From contig CAVTZH010000011.1 of the NCBI GenBank assembly GCA_963739175.1, positions 124,001 to 188,000 on the forward strand: a DNA stretch of 64,000 bases. The letters are read 5' to 3'. Under the pieces are notes generated by a model. That model did not search any database. It worked only from the letters and a program-made list of their open reading frames with translations, and was not told the DNA's origin. The stretch comes from VAZQ01 sp963739175. GTDB taxonomy: Bacteria > Pseudomonadota > Alphaproteobacteria > Rhizobiales > Xanthobacteraceae. Positions 63,366-64,000 of the stretch are shown piece after piece; positions within the stretch are counted from its first letter, which is position 1; each line of letters opens with the position of its first letter. A program made the translations under genes and the position numbers.

Positions 63366-63812
63366 CTAAAGGGCCGCCACGCCCGCCTGCGCCACCACGT
63401 CGTCCTGATGGCCGGCACCGCCGCTGACCCCGATCGCGCCGATCAGCTTGCCCTCGGCGACCAGCGGAAGCCCGCCCGGCGCCGCGCACAGATCCGGGAA
63501 GGTCAGGAACATGAGATGGCCGTTGCCGAGCGCCTCGGTGAACATCTTGGTCGGCCGGCGGTAAATCGCGGCGGTCTTCGCCTTGACCATAGCGAGCTCG
63601 ATCGACGCGTATTGGACGTCGTCCATCTTGAGGAAATAGACCAACGCGCCAGTCGGCTCGGCGATCGCAATCGCCATCGGCCAGCCGTTCTTGCGCGCCT
63701 CGGCTTCGGCGGCGGCAGCGATGCGCTTCGCCACATCGAGCGTGATCGGCTTGCCGTGCGGAACCGGTGGCGGCGGCGCAGGCGGTGGAACGGCAGGCTT
63801 GTCGGCGGACAT
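63366..63812 (-). CDS. GlcG/HbpS-family heme-binding-like protein (copy 2)
   Basis: A 148-residue protein of the GlcG/HbpS family. A Pro-rich opening (MSADKPAVPPPAPPPPVPHG) leads into TLDVAKRIAAAAEAEARKNGWPMAIAIAEPTGALVYFLKMDD and the C-terminal GKLIGAIGVSGGAGHQDD with the family's GxxGxxG-rich loop. No signal peptide. It lies downstream of another Bug gene in the same direction (29 bases), a frequent association in catabolic loci. Confidence 0.85.
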   Translation of the reverse strand: MSADKPAVPPPAPPPPVPHGKPITLDVAKRIAAAAEAEARKNGWPMAIAIAEPTGALVYFLKMDDVQYASIELAMVKAKTAAIYRRPTKMFTEALGNGHLMFLTFPDLCAAPGGLPLVAEGKLIGAIGVSGGAGHQDDVVAQAGVAAL

Positions 63813-63841
63813 GACTGACCTCGTGGGGCGTGGGCGCGCAA

Positions 63842-64000
63842 CTACTGCTGCTTGATGCCCGCGGCCTTGGCGAGCGTCAGCGTCCCGCTGACTTCATCCT
63901 GGAAGAACTTGCTGAACTCCGCCAAGGTCATCGGCAGCGGCTCGATGCCAAGCGTCTTGAAGCGTGCCTGCACCTCGGGCGCCTGCAGCGCCTTGGCGAT
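63842..64000 (-). CDS. Bug/TctC-family solute-binding protein, C-terminal part
   Basis: The gene runs off the right edge; 52 C-terminal residues are visible, ending AGIKQQ. The pattern APEVQARFKTLGIEPLPMTLAEFSKFFQDE is the family's closing helix with a conserved late tryptophan-region position read as TLTLAKAAGI. This is the seventh Bug protein in the window, on the opposite strand from the others. Confidence 0.75.
   Translation of the reverse strand: MAKALQAPEVQARFKTLGIEPLPMTLAEFSKFFQDEVSGTLTLAKAAGIKQQ

Overview
The window reads as a chromosomal stretch from a GC-rich alphaproteobacterium of the order Hyphomicrobiales (Rhizobiales), most like the Bradyrhizobium / Xanthobacteraceae group (inference). 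The basis is a Pcs-type phosphatidylcholine synthase, an NdvB/NdvC-like cyclic beta-glucan locus, two IalB-family proteins, many Bug/TctC solute-binding proteins, a tRNA-His of the alphaproteobacterial type (U72, A73, no extra G-1), and intergenic palindromes of the kind common in these genomes. I see no phage, insertion sequence or CRISPR array.

Layout. 1-2257: biotin genes, bioA (partial, minus) divergent from bioF and bioD, the last two broken by about ten single-base indels. 2358-5123: secreted proteins (a DUF4344 metallopeptidase, two tandem Gly/Pro-repeat DUF1036 proteins, one small exported protein). 5221-11396: quinone oxidoreductase, TerC, phosphatidylcholine synthase, a UbiH/COQ6-type hydroxylase, an exported phosphoesterase and an acyl-CoA-dehydrogenase-like flavoprotein. 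11474-14454: three tandem Bug/TctC binding proteins. 14533-18531: HspQ, two tandem IalB proteins and a YejA-like oligopeptide-binding protein. 18539-22849: a degenerate adenylate-forming protein, a degenerate GGDEF protein, a FrnE-like thiol oxidoreductase and an exported RidA-like protein. 22857-33614: housekeeping genes sdhE-mfd, a GlcG/HbpS protein, recG, and glmU-glmS-DUF502. 33773-35059: two membrane or envelope proteins. 35025-40367: ndvC-like gene divergent from a small exported protein and an ndvB-like gene. 40455-44752: methyltransferase, small protein, SPFH protein, HipO-type amidohydrolase, tRNA-Lys, an orphan gene and tRNA-His. 44903-53169: aromatic hydroxylase, alcohol dehydrogenase, two LVIVD proteins and a two-subunit molybdenum hydroxylase. 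53269-59360: queA, an unknown coupled gene and tgt, then small proteins, two cyclophilins, coaD and two small exported proteins sharing a Cys/Trp-Pro motif. 59534-64000: an ankyrin protein, three more Bug proteins, a second GlcG/HbpS protein and the C-terminus of a seventh Bug protein.

Sequence quality matters here. Genes expected to be essential or strongly conserved (glmS, glmU, mfd, recG) carry one or two single-base indels each, mostly +1, with intact protein continuing in the next frame. These look like uncorrected consensus errors. The indel density in bioF/bioD is much higher, so those two may be truly decayed or may lie in a poorly covered stretch. Frameshifted genes are annotated over their full reconstructed span.

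The points I would look at first are: a tRNA-guanine transglycosylase that has lost all three zinc-binding cysteines and is translationally coupled to an unknown gene; the catalytically degenerate adenylation/GGDEF pair; the small exported Cys-x2-Gln-x-Trp-Pro family; the divergent GH17-containing beta-glucan locus; and the conserved inverted repeats ahead of both ialB copies.
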